This document shows, one piece after another, positions 34,721 to 44,880 of a stretch of DNA of 64,000 nucleotides. The position numbers and the translations under genes were made by a program. The stretch covers positions 18,756,641 through 18,820,640 of the forward strand of contig NC_037089.1 in assembly GCF_002994745.2 (NCBI RefSeq), given 5' to 3'. The notes beneath the pieces were generated by a model. The model was not told the origin of the DNA. It searched no databases and saw only the letters and a program-made list of their open reading frames with translations. Positions within the stretch are counted from its first letter, which is position 1. Each line of letters opens with the position of its first letter. This DNA is from Rosa chinensis (lineage: Eukaryota; Streptophyta; Magnoliopsida; Rosales; Rosaceae).

Positions 34721-34840
34721 ATTCCGGCCAACTTCGCCGGATTCCGGCCAACTTCGCCGGATTCCGGCCAACTTCGCCGGATTCCGGCCAACCTCGTCGG
34801 ATTCCGGCCAACCTCGCCGGATTCCGGCCAACTTTCGCCG
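34721..34840. repeat. Minisatellite, 20-bp unit, six copies
   Basis: Unit ATTCCGGCCAACTTCGCCGG repeated head to tail at 34721, 34741, 34761, 34781, 34801 and 34821 with single-base changes. Related half-units extend to the left from 34670. The unit contains the palindrome-like CCGGATTCCGG at each junction. Confidence 0.95.
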
Positions 34841-34868
34841 GAATCCTGTCGCCGGATTTCGGTCACCC

Positions 34869-35187
34869 AATAGACATCTATTGCCCCCCAATAGACGTCT
34901 ATTGCCCCCCAATAGACGTCTATTGCCCCCCCAATAGACGTCTATTGCCCCCCAATAGACGTCTATTGCCCCCCCAATAGACGTCTATTACCCTCCAATA
35001 GACGACTATCAGCCATGTATTGCCCCCCAATAGATGACTATCAGCTATGTATTGCCCCCAATAGACGACTATCAACCATGTATTGCCCCCAATAGACGTC
35101 TATTAACCATGTATTGCCCTCCCAAGAGACGATTATCAGCCATGTATTGCCCCCCAATAGACGTCTATTGCCCCAATAGACGTCTTT
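34869..35187. repeat. Minisatellite with palindromic AATAGACGTCTATT units
   Basis: About 13 imperfect units. The first six have a 21-22 bp period: the perfect 14-bp palindrome AATAGACGTCTATT followed by GCCCCCC. Later units lengthen to about 34 bp (GACTATCAGCCATGTATTG forms) and diverge. It starts about 28 bp after the 20-bp minisatellite. Confidence 0.92.
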
Positions 35188-35190
35188 GAT

Positions 35191-35342
35191 TCTATCTGGT
35201 ATCTACCAATCTCGGTTCAAACTTAGCATCCAACATGACATTTCTCGGCTTCAAGTTGTTATGCATAATTTGAGGCACATATGCATGAAGATACTGAAGC
35301 CCTTTAATCACCCCAACTGCAATCCGAAGCCGAAAATGCTCT
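35191..35342 (-). pseudogene. Captured receptor-like kinase fragment (subdomains VIa-VIb)
   Basis: About 50 open codons on the reverse strand read RLRIAVGVIKGLQYLH and then MHNNLKPRNVMLD. This is the catalytic-loop region of plant receptor-like kinases, where active enzymes have HRD; here the loop is HNN, so the catalytic Asp is absent. Downstream of it the frame ends within 12 codons in the minisatellite. Upstream (35345-35830) is GC-rich sequence with an unassigned reverse-strand open stretch of 68 codons (35435-35641). The family call is from pattern; the donor gene is not in this window. Confidence 0.65.
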
Positions 35343-35825
35343 AGGCACCCACGTCCAGAGCTGCTTTTCTCACCGGTGGTCCAACCGGAGCTTTGATCGG
35401 AGAGGTAGCTTCAAGCAGAGCTTCTTCGTCGCCTTCAGGTAGCTTCGACCGGAGCTCCACCACGTTCGCTCGACTCACATTCACCACCTGATGGTCCCGG
35501 GTCGACCCGGCCGGCAAAAACGCCTTCTGACATCCAGTTGGTTAGGGCCACCAGCAGCAGCGAATTCTTCTCAAGTCGGATCTCAGACTCTGTCCGCTCC
35601 TCGCCGCAGAAGAAAGGTTGAAAACCTATCAACCTAGCCAACTTGATGGTCCGGAGTCTCGAAATCCGGTGAAACCTTGAGGCCGATGAGTTTTAGAAGA
35701 CGGCGGTTGTCGGTGCCATCAGGGCGACGAGTGGCCTTCTGGACCTTCGACACTATCGTTGACGAAGAGTGGAGCGACGAGGAGAGAGAGAGAGAGGGAG
35801 AAAGCCGGCTCCGGTGTCCGGCATC

Positions 35826-35865
<40 letters not shown>

Positions 35866-36027
35866 CGCAGTGGTAATGGTGGCAGTGGTTGTAATTATTT
35901 AATTGAGTTGAGGGTAAAATGGTTATTTGATGTGAAATTGGGTTAGTGGGAATAAAAATCTGTTGATGGGGTAAGTGGGTTAACTTTGGCTCATTTTGGG
36001 GCTTTTGGTCAAGAACCCTTATAAATT

Positions 36028-36739
36028 TTTAGACTATAATCAAAGAAGGGTAAATTGTGGGTTTATGAAAATTTAACCATAAGCCTTATTGGCTTAATTA
36101 ATACTGATGTCGATCTGTATACAAAAATAGAATAACTGATCTTTACTTACAATATATGAAAGAGATAATCATCTTAAATATTTATTCATTATATAATGAA
36201 GCATCAATAATTCGCTCATTGTTGTTTTAGCCTCTTCTCTTTTTTTCTTTTTTCTTTTTTCTTTTCCTTCTAACGTACAACAGTAAATAAGTTATTCAAT
36301 AATGTCTCAAAGAGTTCCAAGAACAAAAGGTAACGGTTGCTGCATATAGGCACTTCAAAAATAAGAAATTTTTTATACTTTGAGCATCTATGTTCCTCAA
36401 ACTTCAAATACTACCTTTCAAAAAAAAAAAAAAAAAAAAAAACTAAAGTGGAAGTCGCTATAGAGAGATCGATTAACACCTACAGGGCTACGGGTATGTA
36501 CTTATCATGCACCTTCCCTCTTAGCTTCTCGATCGAGTTTCTGAACATTTCTATATTCAGTACTATTTCAAGTTTTCAACGATGCATATGATTATGTCCA
36601 AGTCCAGATCGAGCACGTGACAAATGCCAAGGGAACGATAATGCAGATTTTGATTCCAGAATTCTGACCACAGGCATGTTCGCAGCTGTAGCTGTACGTA
36701 CACCTCGATCTTATATAATTGAGCCAGAACAGTCATGCA

Positions 36740-36742
<3 letters not shown>
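36028..36742. other. AT-rich spacer
   Basis: No gene seen. It includes a CT-rich tract at 36235-36270 and an A-run of about 22 at 36420-36441, which may be another retroposon tail without a readable duplication. Confidence 0.45.

Positions 36743-36777
<35 letters not shown>
36743..36777. repeat. (AT)n microsatellite
   Basis: A run of about 34 bases of alternating A and T, forming the left target of the foldback element at 36778. Confidence 0.9.
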
Positions 36778-36783
<6 letters not shown>

Positions 36784-37185
36784 TCAGGTGCGGACGTCCG
36801 TACCGAATTTTCGGTACGGATTTTCTGTTTTCAACTACTTTCCGGCCACATTTTTACATCTTAATCGTTCATTTTTTAGGTCCTAGTGTATAGATCATCT
36901 CTACAAAATTTCAGCCAATTTGGTGATTGTTAAGGCATCCAAAATTGCATTTTACACGAACGGACCGAATCTGTCGAACCGGAACCGTTCGTATTTATAA
37001 TGGTAAATTGCATTTTTGGATGCCGTAACGATCACCAAATTGGCTGAAATTTTGCAGAGGTGATCTATACACTAGGACCTAAAAACTGAACGGTTAAGAT
37101 GTAAAAATGTGGCCGGAAAGTGGTCGAAAACAGGAAATCGGTACCGTCCGCTCGGTACGGACGTCTGCACCTGAGACAGACTGTG
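36778..37185. mobile_element. Foldback element, relative of 9319-9728
   Basis: CTCAGGTGCGGACGTCCG at the left end, mirrored by CGGACGTCTGCACCTGAG at the right. The two halves are inverted repeats about 190 bp long, with the turn near 36955-37005. The core AACTGAACGGTTAAGATGT is shared with the copy at 9319-9728. It sits between AT repeats. Confidence 0.78.
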
Positions 37186-37202
37186 TATATATATATATAT
37201 AC

Positions 37203-37557
37203 ACGGAGCAGTTCCAAAGAGGACGTTCGCATTTTAGCGTCCGCACTGTTGCTAAAGTGCGGACGTCAACACAACAACCTCGATCAAGCTTCGACGGCGC
37301 GGCGCCGCTTGCCGGACGGAGGCCAGGGGTTGGACGGACCGGTATGCAGTCGGGTGGAGTCGTCGGCGACGAGGTTGCAGCTCTGCCCAAAAAGTTGCAG
37401 TTGTAGGTTGAGTCGTTGTCCAGAACTTGCAACCTCGACCTCCTTCGACCTCGATTGCTGCCTAGAATCGTCTGGGATGCCTCCGGCCTCCGTCGCCGCT
37501 TGAAACGCCGCTGCTGCTTCGCCGTCCGCACTTTAGTGAAGTGCGAACGTCCGCTTT

Positions 37558-37558
<1 letters not shown>
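37203..37558. mobile_element. GC-rich TIR element, about 355 bp, in the same AT repeat
   Basis: Left end GGACGTTCGCATTTTAGCG and GTGCGGACGTC; right end GTCCGCACTTTAGTGAAG and GTGCGAACGTCCGC, inverted matches. The interior is unusually GC-rich and open on both strands, suggesting a captured coding fragment, but I recognise no domain. AT repeats border both sides. Confidence 0.6.
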
Positions 37559-37592
<34 letters not shown>

Positions 37593-38005
37593 AGTATATA
37601 ATACAATATATATATAATTCATTTATCAATTTCAAATTGTAAAGTTAATATCCTACAGTTCGTCCATGAAATTAAAGTTAAGATTTTAGAAGATTTATTA
37701 AGTTCGGAGATAAGTGTACAGAAGATATAAATATAAAAGAGCTAAAGAATGACTCACCCAAAATTTAAAATAAAAGTAAGGGCAATAGCTAATTTCTACT
37801 AACTAGATTTTTTGTCTACAACTATCGTTAAAAGGGACAAACTTTCAATCAAACATGAAGAAGTGTAAAAGGTGACGTAAATTAAAACTGTAAACTGAAT
37901 AAGCATCTTAAAAATAAATTGTGATAGACTACGATCGTCTTAGAACTTTAAACGAAGAAGTCAAATAAAACAAAACTACTCTGACTAAAGAAAACAGTAC
38001 CGCTC

Positions 38006-38024
38006 ATTTCAAAAAAAAAAAAAA
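38006..38024 (+). mobile_element. Micro-retroposon scar (ATTTC plus poly-A)
   Basis: AAAACAGTACCGCTC at 37991-38005 is repeated at 38025-38039. The 19 nt between are ATTTC followed by A's. This is a 15-bp TSD around an insertion made of almost nothing but tail. Confidence 0.65.
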
Positions 38025-38840
38025 AAAACAGTACCGCTCTATATAACTCAAGTAATTAAAGAAGAGATGGACAACATTAAAGGAAAGAGTACCACTATCA
38101 CCCCAATAATAGAACACATTCATGATCGAGCAAGACTTTTGAGATTTTTGATCAAAGAGAAAAGAACGTACAAATTAACTTTATATGACTCATGCTCAAA
38201 GTTATATCTTTTCCATGCAATATTCAAATTCGGTCCACATGCACTCGAATAATATGCTTACTGGTTTCATATTTTCCTTTTAACTTTTCCATATGTAATT
38301 AACCACCTCTTGTAATTTCCAGTTAAGTTTCTTCTGGGTAGTAAGTGGAAGTATATATAGTAATCCAAAGTTCCAAACCCATCTAAACAACCTGCCCTAA
38401 ATCAGACAAGAATATTCCAGTGAACACCTAGCTTGATTGATACATATTATTAATTAAGGATACAGGTTACGGGAATGAGAGGCCAATCACAATGGTTATC
38501 CCAAGTGCCTAATAAGTTGACAACTATAATATATACTCTGTTGGTCCAACAATCAAATCTTACTTCCTATAGATAATTATATACCCAAAAAAATAATGAC
38601 CCAGCAAAGTCCAATAATCAAATGGGAAGGGAATACCATCTACAATGTTTAATACTTCCAAGTCCAACCCTCATTAGGTCTTGTCATTTACAGTTTGATA
38701 TTCATCAATTAGAAACTTATAAGGCAGCTGACATATTCAAGTAGAAGATTTTTTACACTCTAAAAGAACTTATATTTATTATCATAATTAGTGGCAAATG
38801 CATAAATTTTGTAGGTATATTTTGTTTATGCATGGTTACT

Positions 38841-38857
38841 TTTTTTTTTTGAACAGA
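38841..38857 (-). mobile_element. Micro-retroposon scar (TCTGTTC plus poly-A)
   Basis: TTTATGCATGGTTACT at 38825-38840 is perfectly repeated at 38858-38873. The 17 nt between read on the reverse strand as TCTGTTC followed by ten A's, close to the TCTATTC-A(n) end of the retroposon at 52802-53112. Confidence 0.7.
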
Positions 38858-39570
38858 TTTATGCATGGTTACTTAATCTGGTGCATTGTTGGTAGTATAC
38901 AAGAATTACTTTAACTAGACATTTTGCATAAGTAATTTATCTTCTAGTCAATTAATTGCAGAAACTTTTCTCTTGTCCATTTTCTAATTGTCCTAATAAG
39001 CACAATATGACTAGCTAGCTACAGCATGGTGCATCTTGGTTGACAAATTCCACCCTAAAATCTCATTATCAATATATGAAGTTAAGAAGGATTCTTAAAA
39101 TATTGTAATCTCACCTTATGGCCCTAAAAACTCCAAAAAATCATTTTCATGCATACATTATTATGTTTTTAATAATCCAAAATCTCTGTGAAGTAGCTGG
39201 TCCAGTAATTCATCATTCATGTTGTGCCGGTAAACCAAAAGAAGCTCACAGGAAACTTAACGTGGATGCTACGTTCTAAGCTTTTCTTCCATCTTTATTT
39301 TGAGGTTTCTTTCTCACTTGGGCCACGTTTTCTAATTTTTCTCATTTTTAGCATAACAAGAAGAATCGGACAAAGTGCTGCGGAGCAATAACAAGAAGAC
39401 AAAGGCGGCATTGTGATAATCTCACATAACCAAATCCAAGTCTCTTTCAAACACTACATATGCTTCCTCCACAAAAAGATTCTAGACCAACTGGCACATA
39501 GTCATGTAGGTCCATCACCTACTTCTTTATATATTAGTTTTCCTGTCAAGCCCACAACTCAAACTTAGTC

Positions 39571-39579
39571 CTATATAAG
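39571..39579 (+). promoter_or_regulatory. TATA box of the peroxidase gene
   Basis: CTATATAAG lies 56 nt before the ATG at 39635; CT-rich leader sequence (CTCTCTCTTCCTCCTCTG) follows, as is common in plant 5' leaders. Confidence 0.75.
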
Positions 39580-39634
39580 CTCTCTACAACTCTCTCTCTT
39601 CCTCCTCTGTGTTTCAGAATCCATTTCTGCTAAA

Positions 39635-41403
39635 ATGGGTCGATTCAGTCTTGTTCTGGTTTGGTCACTTTGCCTTTCTTTGTGCATGTTCTCTAAACCC
39701 ACATCGGCGCAGTTGAAAACAAACTTCTACGCCAATATCTGCCCCAATGTCGAATCCATTGTCAAAAATGCTGTCACTAAGAAGTTCCAACAAACATTTG
39801 TGACGGTTCCCGCCACTATTCGTCTCTTTTTCCACGATTGCTTTGTCCAGGTAAGTCAAAATTCTGTCGAAGCTCAAAGCTTACAGGCTTCTTCTTTTTT
39901 TTCGAAGGAATCAATCAAAATCTGAGCTTTGTTTACAGGGTTGTGATGCTTCAATAATAATTGCTTCAACAGGAAGAAATAAAGCAGAGAAAGACCACCC
40001 TGATAATCTGTCATTGGCCGGAGATGGGTTCGATACTGTGATCAAAGCAAAAGCAGCCGTTGATGCAGTTGCACAATGCAGAAACAAAGTCTCTTGTGCT
40101 GATATTCTTGCTTTAGCTACCAGAGACGCTATTGTTCTGGTAATCTGTTCACTATTAAATCCTTTTAGTAATTAATTGACCTTTTCTTATTATAAATTCT
40201 CGACTCATTCTTTAACAAATCGAGTTTTTGAGTTCAATCCAAATTACCGATCCTCCCCTTCATGCATGTGTTCCACTTGTCTGTGTTCCTATAATTTATA
40301 TATATATATTCTTTTGTGTCTCAATCGTGGCATGCAAATAGAACTTCTAATTTTCTTGTACATTATTAACTCACTCTCGAACAATTTAAGTTTCGATTGG
40401 GTCGTTGCTAATTGTTATACTAATACAAATATACAATGCAGTCTGGGGGGCCTTCATATCAAGTTGAATTGGGAAGATTGGATGGACTGAGCTCAACTTC
40501 TTCAAGTGTAAATGGGAAGCTTCCCCAGCCAACCTTCAATGTGAACCAGCTCAATTCCATGTTCAGTGCAAATGGGTTAACTCAGTCAGACATGGTTGCT
40601 CTTTCAGGTACATTAATTCATTCACCATTTTTGTGAAAACAAACACCCTGTTTGACTGTTTTCTCGTGATTGGGAGTTGGGACAGACCATAATTGAAGTT
40701 TGTTAGATGACACGTCATATATTGGATATATTATATCTATAGTATTTTTTTTGGATTGTATCTGTAGTACACTGAATGTGTTTGTGATGGCTTGAAATTT
40801 CTGTCTGTTTATATAACTTTTTAGTTAAAATCAACAATAGTGAGTTTTGGACGGGTAACACACTTCTAGGACTTATTCGGAAAATTATATACATTTTGCC
40901 GATTCATAACATATGATCTAGCATTATTTTTCTTCGTGATGTATATGACACACACTATTCTTCCTGCGCAAAACTAGTTGTCCGACGAAACAAATTCATT
41001 GTGTTTTGCAGCGGCGCACACCGTCGGATTCTCTCATTGCAGCAAGTTCGCTAGTCGGATAGGAAACCCGGTGGACACCACGCTAAACAAAACCTATGCT
41101 GCAGAGCTGCAACAACAGTGTCCACAGAACGTTGACCCCGACATAGCCATCAACATGGACCCAAACACGCCCAGAACTTTTGACAATATGTACTACAAGA
41201 ATCTTCAGCAGGGCAAAGGCTTGTTCACCTCCGATCAGGTCCTTTTCACTGACGCTAGAACCCGGCCCACTGTCAATACGTGGGCCTCAAACAATGCAGC
41301 TTTCCAACAAGCCTTTATTAGTGCTATGACAAAGTTGGGCCGGGTCGGAGTCAAGACCGGCAATAATGGTAATATCCGTCGGGATTGTGCCGTTTTTAAT
41401 TGA
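39635..41403 (+). CDS. Class III (secretory) peroxidase, four exons
   Basis: Exons 39635-39850, 39939-40139, 40442-40607 and 41012-41403, all with GT-AG introns, give 324 residues. Residues 1-25 are a signal peptide ending SA, with Gln26 as the likely mature start. The distal haem site is RLFFHDCF (Arg63, His67) and the proximal site is [10 protein letters not shown] (His197). Conserved cysteines are present, for example 36, 69, 74, 119 and 125. The structural block [14 protein letters not shown] and the C-terminal NIRRDC are intact. The usual GAHT has Ala instead of Gly at 195. Text resembles the Arabidopsis PRX16/45/73 group. These secreted haem enzymes use peroxide to oxidise phenolics in the cell wall. 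The exon number and intron places are the classic ones for the family. It looks functional. Confidence 0.93.
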
Positions 41404-41694
41404 CAGAAAATAATGAAAAAAGAAGGTCAAATTGAATGTTGACCAGAAAAATGAAGTGAAGATGGGAGATTTAACTCGTACAATGAGGTTTTTTAATCTC
41501 AATAATCCAAATTATGGAGGTGGGGGGTGTAAATTGAATAATGAACAAAGGGTCAAAGTGATAAAATAATGAGTGAGACTGTTTCAAAGCAAAATTGGAT
41601 TTGAGTTTCAATGCCTGATCCATTTGGTTTTTTCTCATTTCTTTTCTGTTTATGAGTTTTAGCATTTTCCCATCATTGGTTTGTCTTCACTTTT

Positions 41695-41700
41695 AATAAA
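41695..41700 (+). terminator. Poly-A signal of the peroxidase gene
   Basis: AATAAA about 290 nt after the stop codon. Sequence between is AT-rich untranslated region. No other canonical signal is closer. Confidence 0.5.
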
Positions 41701-43070
41701 GGCTTTGAAATGTCTTGTTAGGCCGTTAAAACTAGACTCAAAAGTTCTTGCTAGGACTTAACCAAATCCATTCTAACAGTGACTGACCAAGGTTTGCATA
41801 AGAAGAACACTGCTCCTGCCAAAACAGTGGTGTTAATTGGTCAGTAATTAACCGACAACAATTTTAGTTAGACATTACTTAGATCTAAGGGTGGAAATTA
41901 AACGAATCAAATCAAACTTAACGATAACCGAACAAAGTTTGTCCGGTCACTATCCGACCACGAAGACATTACTCTTGATCAAAAATGTTCATTTGAGTTT
42001 TAGCCTGATTGTTTCTGTTATTACAATTTTCTTGTTGCTGCATAAAACTCTTAACAATTTCCAGTTTGACTATGTCTTGCATTATTTTTCAGAAGTCTTT
42101 CTTTATAATTGCACTCTTGTAGACCCCAAATCCTAGACATTGACACGCGAGGTTTGATTATTCAAGATGCTTATAGCCTGTCATTTTCTTCCAAGACTTG
42201 CTCTGATTATGGTGAGGTGATGTGCGCGCACCCGAGTACAGCTATACAAAGACTAACGACTTTGGCAGTCAATATTCATCATCTCATTCGTTCAGAAATG
42301 TTTTGTATTCCAAAACTTTAACAGGTGAAAAGAGTGCACAAAAGGGTTTTATTTTTTTTTATTTTTTAAATTATCGTTTGCTAATCTTCATCCTAATCAG
42401 GTGATGAGATATTATCCCCAATATGAAATGAAGGGTATGCAAGGTGTTAAGTTGTTATTGAACTCAAAATCTTGTCAGGTTAACTACTTCATGTCTCCCT
42501 CTGGGCCACATTTCCAATCACACCTAATGATCATTTTCTGTATAAAACAAAATACATATGACTCAGAGATTTTTGCCCAGTAAAATTGGGCAAAAACAGT
42601 TGAATTGATTGATGAAAATGCTGCGGCAACTACCATATCATTCAAACACCAAACAAGTAGAATGGTAACTCTTTTTTTTTTTTTTAGAGAAAGGAGAATG
42701 CTGTCTTATATTAAACCCAGAATCAAATGCAACAGGAAACTCAACTATTACAGTACTGGAGACTTTGAAGATAAGCTTTAATATGCAAGAATAAATATCT
42801 GTCAAAGGAGTGCTACTGACCTATTTGTTACAGCTACATTCTAGCAGCCAATGAGTTTAATACCTTACATTGTCAAGATATAATCAGCTCTAAAGTTTTT
42901 TTTGTACAATCTAACGCCTTCAACCCAAAATTTTCCATCAAATCTACTTATGTACTGTGGAGGTGGTTACCGGAACAACAATGTCAGATCAGTACTAGAA
43001 TGTGTTCGATAAAACAAGCAAAAACTTATGGTTTGAGCCAAAACATATAGTAGTATGCCAGTTATGTCTT
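41701..43070. other. Intergenic region between the peroxidase and ADA1 genes
   Basis: No gene recognised. A poly-T run at 42672-42685 followed by AGAGAAAGGAGAATGCTGTC may mark a reverse-strand retroposon tail. The last few hundred bases should hold the 3' UTR of the ADA1 gene, which reads leftward. Confidence 0.45.
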
Positions 43071-44057
43071 CTATGCATGCAAGCAAACCTTCTCAAGTTT
43101 TGTTGGCCAATCTTCTCCAAGTATTTGAGGGTTCAAATCCATCGCAGCCCGAAAGTCTAGTACAGATGCTGAATAAGGCCTGCTTGGTCTTTGTACGTTT
43201 CTCATATCATCGCTATGTTCTCTATCTATGTGTCTGTCCTTAGACCTTGAACCAGCTAAATCCAAACAGGGCCTTATTAATCTCTTTAAGAAAACATCAA
43301 GTCCATTATTCAACAAGTTGGCACAATCCTCGGACAGTTCCATTCCATCCATCTCCAACTTTTGCTTCAACCTCTTTCTTAAAGAACTAGTATCAGGTAA
43401 CTCCCCACCGTTCAGACAAGTCTCATTGTAAATAGAAGGTGCTGATCCTTTGATTAACAGTTTTTTTGTCCTTCCAGTGCATATTGGGATTCCGAGAGGA
43501 GCACTAAGAGGTCTTATACTGTGGATGCTTGGACATTCAGCAGCCTGATCAACCTCTTCCCCGTCTTCATCTGAGCCGGGGGGTCTGCCCCCCAAAGAAA
43601 GAAGCACGGTTGCCCTTTCTTGTACTTGAAGTTTTGCAATAGGAGCCTCAGAATAGGTCAAACGATTCCTTGCCCTTCGATCACGAAGATTGGGAGTCCT
43701 CTCTTTCTTAGGTGATTTGGGGAAATCTCTGCATAACAATTGAAGACTACTTTTTTGATATCCATTTGCCACTTTTACACTAAGAGAACCTGCAAAGCTG
43801 CTTTTGCTCGATGGTGGAGTCTTCGAAAGGCTTGCATTTCTCAGTATGGAACGGATAAGATGATTATGAAGACAGACATTTTCTTTTCCTATTGTTTCAA
43901 TGCAGAGCCTATCAAAATCGGATTTGCGAATCTTGAGACTCAAGTATCCTGTGAGAAGACTGAAATACTTTTCTGCCTTCAGGCTCCCAACCTTCCTCTC
44001 AATCTGATCTTTTAGTTCTGAAGTGTCTATCCGAGAAAATTGCCTACTTGCTGGCAT
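43071..44057 (-). CDS. ADA1: ADA1/TADA1-type subunit of the SAGA transcription coactivator
   Basis: 328 residues. I start at the ATG at 44057 (MPASRQFSRIDTSELKDQI). Upstream in frame there is only a GTG overlapping the splice acceptor, preceded after splicing by TAA, and family proteins begin with this block. The N-terminal helical region KYFSLLTGYLSLKIRKSDFD, ENVCLHNHLIRSILRNA and the C-terminal part with LKQKLEMDGMELSEDCANLL are the SAGA-Tad1 domain. In SAGA this subunit holds the core module together, with a histone-fold-like region pairing with another subunit; the complex acetylates histones in the nucleus. The middle is basic and low-complexity (KSPKKER, RDRRARNR). The frame has no breaks. 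It is a neighbour of SCL32, transcribed in the same direction. Confidence 0.85.
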   Translation of the reverse strand: MPASRQFSRIDTSELKDQIERKVGSLKAEKYFSLLTGYLSLKIRKSDFDRLCIETIGKENVCLHNHLIRSILRNASLSKTPPSSKSSFAGSLSVKVANGYQKSSLQLLCRDFPKSPKKERTPNLRDRRARNRLTYSEAPIAKLQVQERATVLLSLGGRPPGSDEDGEEVDQAAECPSIHSIRPLSAPLGIPICTGRTKKLLIKGSAPSIYNETCLNGGELPDTSSLRKRLKQKLEMDGMELSEDCANLLNNGLDVFLKRLIRPCLDLAGSRSKDRHIDREHSDDMRNVQRPSRPYSASVLDFRAAMDLNPQILGEDWPTKLEKVCLHA

Positions 44058-44098
44058 TCTGGTTTCAAATTCCTGACTATCATCAAAATCAAAATCCA

Positions 44099-44817
44099 CT
44101 GAACTAAATCAATACCAACATAAATTCAAAACAACCACGAATTCATCATCATTTTTTGAAAATTCTATTTTGTACAGTCTTCAGTGAATTTAAGCTAAAA
44201 CGTCAACAGTACTGATTGATATATGCACGATTATATAAGAAAAAGAGACAAATTCCTACAACAGAATTCAGCTAAAACTCGAATATAGCCACTAATTTTC
44301 ACATCAAAACCAAGCATCTCAATCAAAAACTAAATCTTCAAACATCACTGTGATATAAAGTAATAGAATTGTGAACTAAAACACCAAAAAATCGCAGGTA
44401 ATTAGAAATATACATCTCAAATCCAAATTTCGTCTGATTTTATCAGCAGTGAACTGCTCACACTATCTAAATACTGAAAATTTAAACAAATGGTACAAAA
44501 CCCAGACACTGTTTAAGCTAAAAAGGGAATCTTTCAAGTTCATTCAACTACCAGAACACTTAATTCTACGAATCACACACTAAAATTGAGAGCAAAACCA
44601 CGATAGGCAATACACACAGTTCTCATTGAAGAGAACAGAATAAACAATAAACCCATGAAGGATTCAAGCTTTAAAGACTTCCAAGTAAACAAATTCGAGT
44701 TCAATCCCAGACCCAGTTCAGGATTTGACCAAGAACAATAAATCCCAACAACAAAGTAATTCAGACACTGAAACGAACAGGAAAAAAATCCAGAAGTGTA
44801 AAGAAACGAAAACCAAC
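44099..44817 (-). other. 5' UTR intron of the ADA1 gene
   Basis: The reverse strand shows AAG|GTTGGT at 44818/44817 and TTTAGTTCAG|TGGATT at 44099/44098, a good donor and acceptor 719 bp apart. This places the first exon, non-coding, at about 44818-44880. It explains why no ATG lies upstream of the coding exon. Introns in plant leaders often raise expression. Confidence 0.6.
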
Positions 44818-44880
44818 CTTAATTTTGATACTATGAAGCACAATTTCACTGCAGGAGCATGATTGTTGGATCACTTGGCC

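Larger units (their letters stand above)
34457..36018. mobile_element. Pack-MULE-like Mutator element carrying a gene fragment
   Basis: A perfect 9-bp duplication TTATAAATT flanks it (34448-34456 and 36019-36027). The ends are inverted relatives of about 55 bp: left GGGATTTTGTCCACTTACCC and CCCACTTACCCCATTAAG; right, inverted, GGGTTCTTGACCAAAAGCCC and CCCACTTACCCCATCAA. The interior is GC-rich compared with its surroundings and holds two minisatellites, a protein-kinase fragment (35191-35342, reverse) and a GA repeat. There is no transposase. This is the layout of Pack-MULEs, Mutator-like elements that carry host gene pieces. Confidence 0.82.
37591..39570. other. Intergenic region upstream of the peroxidase
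   Basis: About 2 kb, AT-rich, no gene recognised. It holds two micro-retroposon scars (38006 and 38841). The proximal 300 bp before the TATA box would be the peroxidase promoter; no specific operator can be named with confidence. Confidence 0.5.

Noticed and set aside
34591..34980. Open stretches of about 100 codons on both strands with repeats
   Set aside because: They come from the 20-bp minisatellite, which is open in all frames; no domain or start context supports a gene.
34869..35187. CRISPR-like array of spaced palindromic repeats
   Set aside because: This is plant nuclear DNA; the units have no unique spacers and the period drifts, so it is a minisatellite inside a transposon.
43120..43150. 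tRNA T-loop-like GGGTTCAAATCC
   Set aside because: It lies inside the ADA1 coding frame and has no tRNA body around it.
44058..44099. ADA1 start at a GTG 42 nt upstream of the chosen ATG
   Set aside because: The GTG spans the splice acceptor, and after splicing a TAA lies directly before it. The ATG at 44057 fits the family N-terminus.
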